DNA from: Turritopsis dohrnii
Taxonomy: Eukaryota; Cnidaria; Hydrozoa; Anthoathecata; Oceaniidae
Length of the DNA stretch: 64,000 nucleotides
Direction: 5' to 3'
Assembly (NCBI GenBank): GCA_027922465.2
Contig: BQMF02000471.1
Span: 62,001-126,000, forward strand
In this document: positions 62,080 through 64,000 of the stretch, in pieces
How the letters are laid out: the number at the start of each line of letters is the position of its first letter
Numbering within the stretch: position 1 is the stretch's first letter
Position numbers and translations under genes: made by a program
The notes under the pieces: generated by a model
The model's database searches: none
Seen by the model: the letters and a program-made list of their open reading frames with translations, nothing else
What the model was told of the DNA's origin: nothing

Positions 62080-62850
62080 AGCAGACATCTCACCGTATTT
62101 TGTGGAGATAGTAAGCTAAAAAGGTACAAACGACTAACAAAGGGCAGCCTACCCGCATCTGGAGAGCTAAACAGCCGTCTGAGACCGATCATGAAGGATA
62201 TACCTAACGCGCACATTATCCATGATGATATCATCATTGCTTCAGCAGACCTGAAAGCTCCAAATTACACTCTGCGACAGGTGCTATCTTGAATTTGTAT
62301 TGTGTATTGTGTATTTTTGCTGCAAACAGTATGCCATATAGTAACCGCTGACGGACTGACACCTGACCCAGACAAATGCCAAGCCTTGCGAAATACCAAA
62401 CACCCAAGATCAAATGACGAACTAACCTCGATCTTATGTTTGATCAAACAGTGATTCCATTCCCAATTTAGCAGTGATGACAGCAAACCTCCACGCACTT
62501 GCCACAAAACAAACAAAAATCAACAGGACCGGAGCCCGGGACGAATCGGTCTTCCTTCGCCATTATGATCTGGCACAACCAATCTTCATATTTTCAGACG
62601 CTCATAGAACTGGTTTGTTGGCAATATTAACACAAGAGCCTAGATTACCGACACAAATGCAGTAGTATTGTCAACTCGTGCAACCACACCAATGGAAAAG
62701 AAGTATGCCCAACTGGACCTTGAAGCACTCGCGGTAGACTTTGGGTACTACTATCGCTACAGACTACCAGCCACTCAAATCGTTATGGCGTTTCAACCGC
62801 AAGCTATCCCTACGTTTGGAGAGAATCCAACTTCGACACCAACATATTAA
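62080..62850 (+). pseudogene. degenerate Ty3/Gypsy-type pol fragment
   Basis: YKRLTKGSLPASGELNSRLR and NAHIIHDDIIIAS (the polymerase box) at about 62,121-62,241 are reverse transcriptase. VTADGLTPDPDKCQALRN follows after stops. TTPMEKKYAQLDLEALAVDF at 62,686-62,745 is the start of RNase H. The frame is broken repeatedly; no LTRs, protease or integrase recognised. Confidence 0.8.
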
Positions 62851-62892
62851 ATACACTGTCTTGTGGAAGAAACGCAGTAGTACTGGAATAGT

Positions 62893-62937
62893 CATCCTGT
62901 ATAAATATTTATTTTAATATTTCAATAATAAAATAAC
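62893..62937 (+). mobile_element. very short LINE 3' end
   Basis: CATCCTGTATAAATATTTAT followed by A/T-rich tail, the same terminus as the LINE at 51,557. Confidence 0.5.
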
Positions 62938-64000
62938 CCGGCTGACTATCTTAGCTGCCATGCAATACTACTCGGTGAACTGCCTAGTCGCATTTGCTGA
63001 AGAAGCACGCATCTACATTAAAGTTAGTATACAATCTTCACACACCGTGTTACACTTCTGCAATCACCTCCAGCCACATCCTCGCCTTTCAACAAAATGA
63101 CGAAACTCTCCAAAACTTGATGCATATGCGTATCAAAAAGTCTTCTCAGAACTTCTTATAGGTGATAAAATTATCCTACCACAGGAGTTACAAGTAGAAG
63201 CTGCTGCTTTGGCGCATCTGTAGACAAGTGCGTGGAGATTTTAGGTTTCCAGGAACTGATTGATTATAATACAGTAACTGATTGTATATACACCACATGT
63301 GAAAATTTTGAAATATGTGTAGGTTTTTTAACACAGTTATGTAGTCTGTATGGAAAATGTTTTGTATCTAAAAGAATCATACAACTTCGTCCCCAGGGCT
63401 TCTTGCCTTTTCGATACCCGTATATCAAAAATGCTAAAATTCAATTGTGGTATGATACTTTACAATTGAATGACTTTTTTGTCGAGAAAATTATAATGGA
63501 TTAGTCAACTTTTTGCAAAATATGGATGGGCATTATTAACGACAACATCTCGCCCACTTGTTCGCTATAGATCAGTGTTAAGTTCATTTATTCATTGAAG
63601 ATTTCTTTTGATCATGCAAATGAAACATCGTATTGAAGAGTTTAGTGTTTTCAAATTCGTTCTCTTTTTTCTTTTTCTGTTTTTGTTTTGAGACAACTGC
63701 AGTATAAAGTTTTCTCCTGTAGTGTGTCTTTTTTTATTTAATGATTGAAGCAACATCATTGTTCAACTTGAAAATAAAGTGAACGCTGCATGCTATGAAA
63801 TATATTTGTTTTTTGTGTACGAAAGTCAATGTGGCAAAGACCATTTTCATTGAAGTAGTGCGATGTTTTTATAGAAATGTATTTCTTCGCAGTGATTTTC
63901 AACACACTTTTTCCACTTGGTGGTTGTGAGGTTATGTAGGTCTGAGAAATGCACTGAATAACATTCAATCACAAATAGTCTAAAGTTATTGATATAAGAA
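62938..64000. other. no secure gene
   Basis: A 90-codon ORF at 63,232-63,504 has no recognised family. About 80 bases at 63,843-63,920 resemble 44,646-44,722 in the GLG1 intron (TTTTCATTGAA, then TAGAAATG and CTTCGCAGTGATTTT), a small dispersed repeat. Confidence 0.45.

Noticed and set aside
63232..63504. 90-codon ORF after the Gypsy remnant
   Set aside because: Does not match integrase or any other pol part that I know; left unassigned.
1..64000. CRISPR arrays, operons, ribosome binding sites, tRNA or rRNA genes
   Set aside because: The window is eukaryotic; the regularly spaced repeats are minisatellites, and no tRNA cloverleaf or rRNA segment was recognised.

Overview
This is animal (metazoan) nuclear DNA. 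It is AT-rich, with GT/AG introns, two conserved animal genes and a heavy, nested load of transposable elements (TEs). The TE mix is BEL/Pao, CR1/L2-like LINE, Kolobok, ISL2EU-like, P-element-like, DD41D mariner, hAT-like and TTAA/TA miniature elements. Together with the small introns in the 3' half of the main gene it suggests a cnidarian, perhaps a medusozoan; that placement is an impression, not a demonstration.

Layout. 1-8.5 kb holds no recognised host gene, only TE remnants: a Kolobok-type MITE, a degenerate nuclease-like gene on the minus strand, a broken P-element-like transposase, and a broken C2H2 zinc-finger gene. From 8,604 to 46,856 the plus strand carries most of GLG1 (Golgi apparatus protein 1 / CFR1 / ESL-1). 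Twenty-three exons join in one frame to 1,008 residues ending in a transmembrane segment; the signal-peptide exon lies off the window or was not found. The gene is very uneven. Four 5' exons are followed by a 16.7-kb intron filled with degenerate ~1.2-1.7-kb repeat units, into which a complete BEL/Pao retrotransposon (13,900-21,214) and several MITEs have inserted. Six middle exons follow, then an 11-kb intron with a 6.1-kb Kolobok transposon, two further TIR elements and a LINE fragment. One more exon is followed by a 5.7-kb intron with an ISL2EU-like transposon. The last twelve exons are compact, with introns of about 70-230 bases.

About 860 bases after the GLG1 stop, on the same strand, starts WWOX (WW-domain oxidoreductase; 47,714 to at least 49,208). 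WW domain 1, WW domain 2, the nucleotide-binding TGxxxGIG motif and the NAG / NYLGHF / SESHR region are recognisable. As written, however, the reading frame is broken in exons 1 and 5, so the copy is either decaying or mis-assembled. The 3' part of WWOX, with the catalytic YxxxK, is not in the window.

49.2-64 kb is TE-rich DNA that may be a large WWOX intron. It holds a Tc1-like MITE with repeated subterminal sites, a nearly full LINE on the minus strand, an intact DD41D mariner-type transposase, a ZAD-like zinc-finger ORF, and worn remnants of a captive TE gene and a Gypsy element.

The points most worth attention are: the Kolobok transposon carrying a convergent gene for a P2X7-ballast-like cysteine domain; the BEL element whose LTRs are identical although its interior is broken and carries two nested insertions; and the GLG1-WWOX tandem, two genes that also lie on the same chromosome arm in humans.
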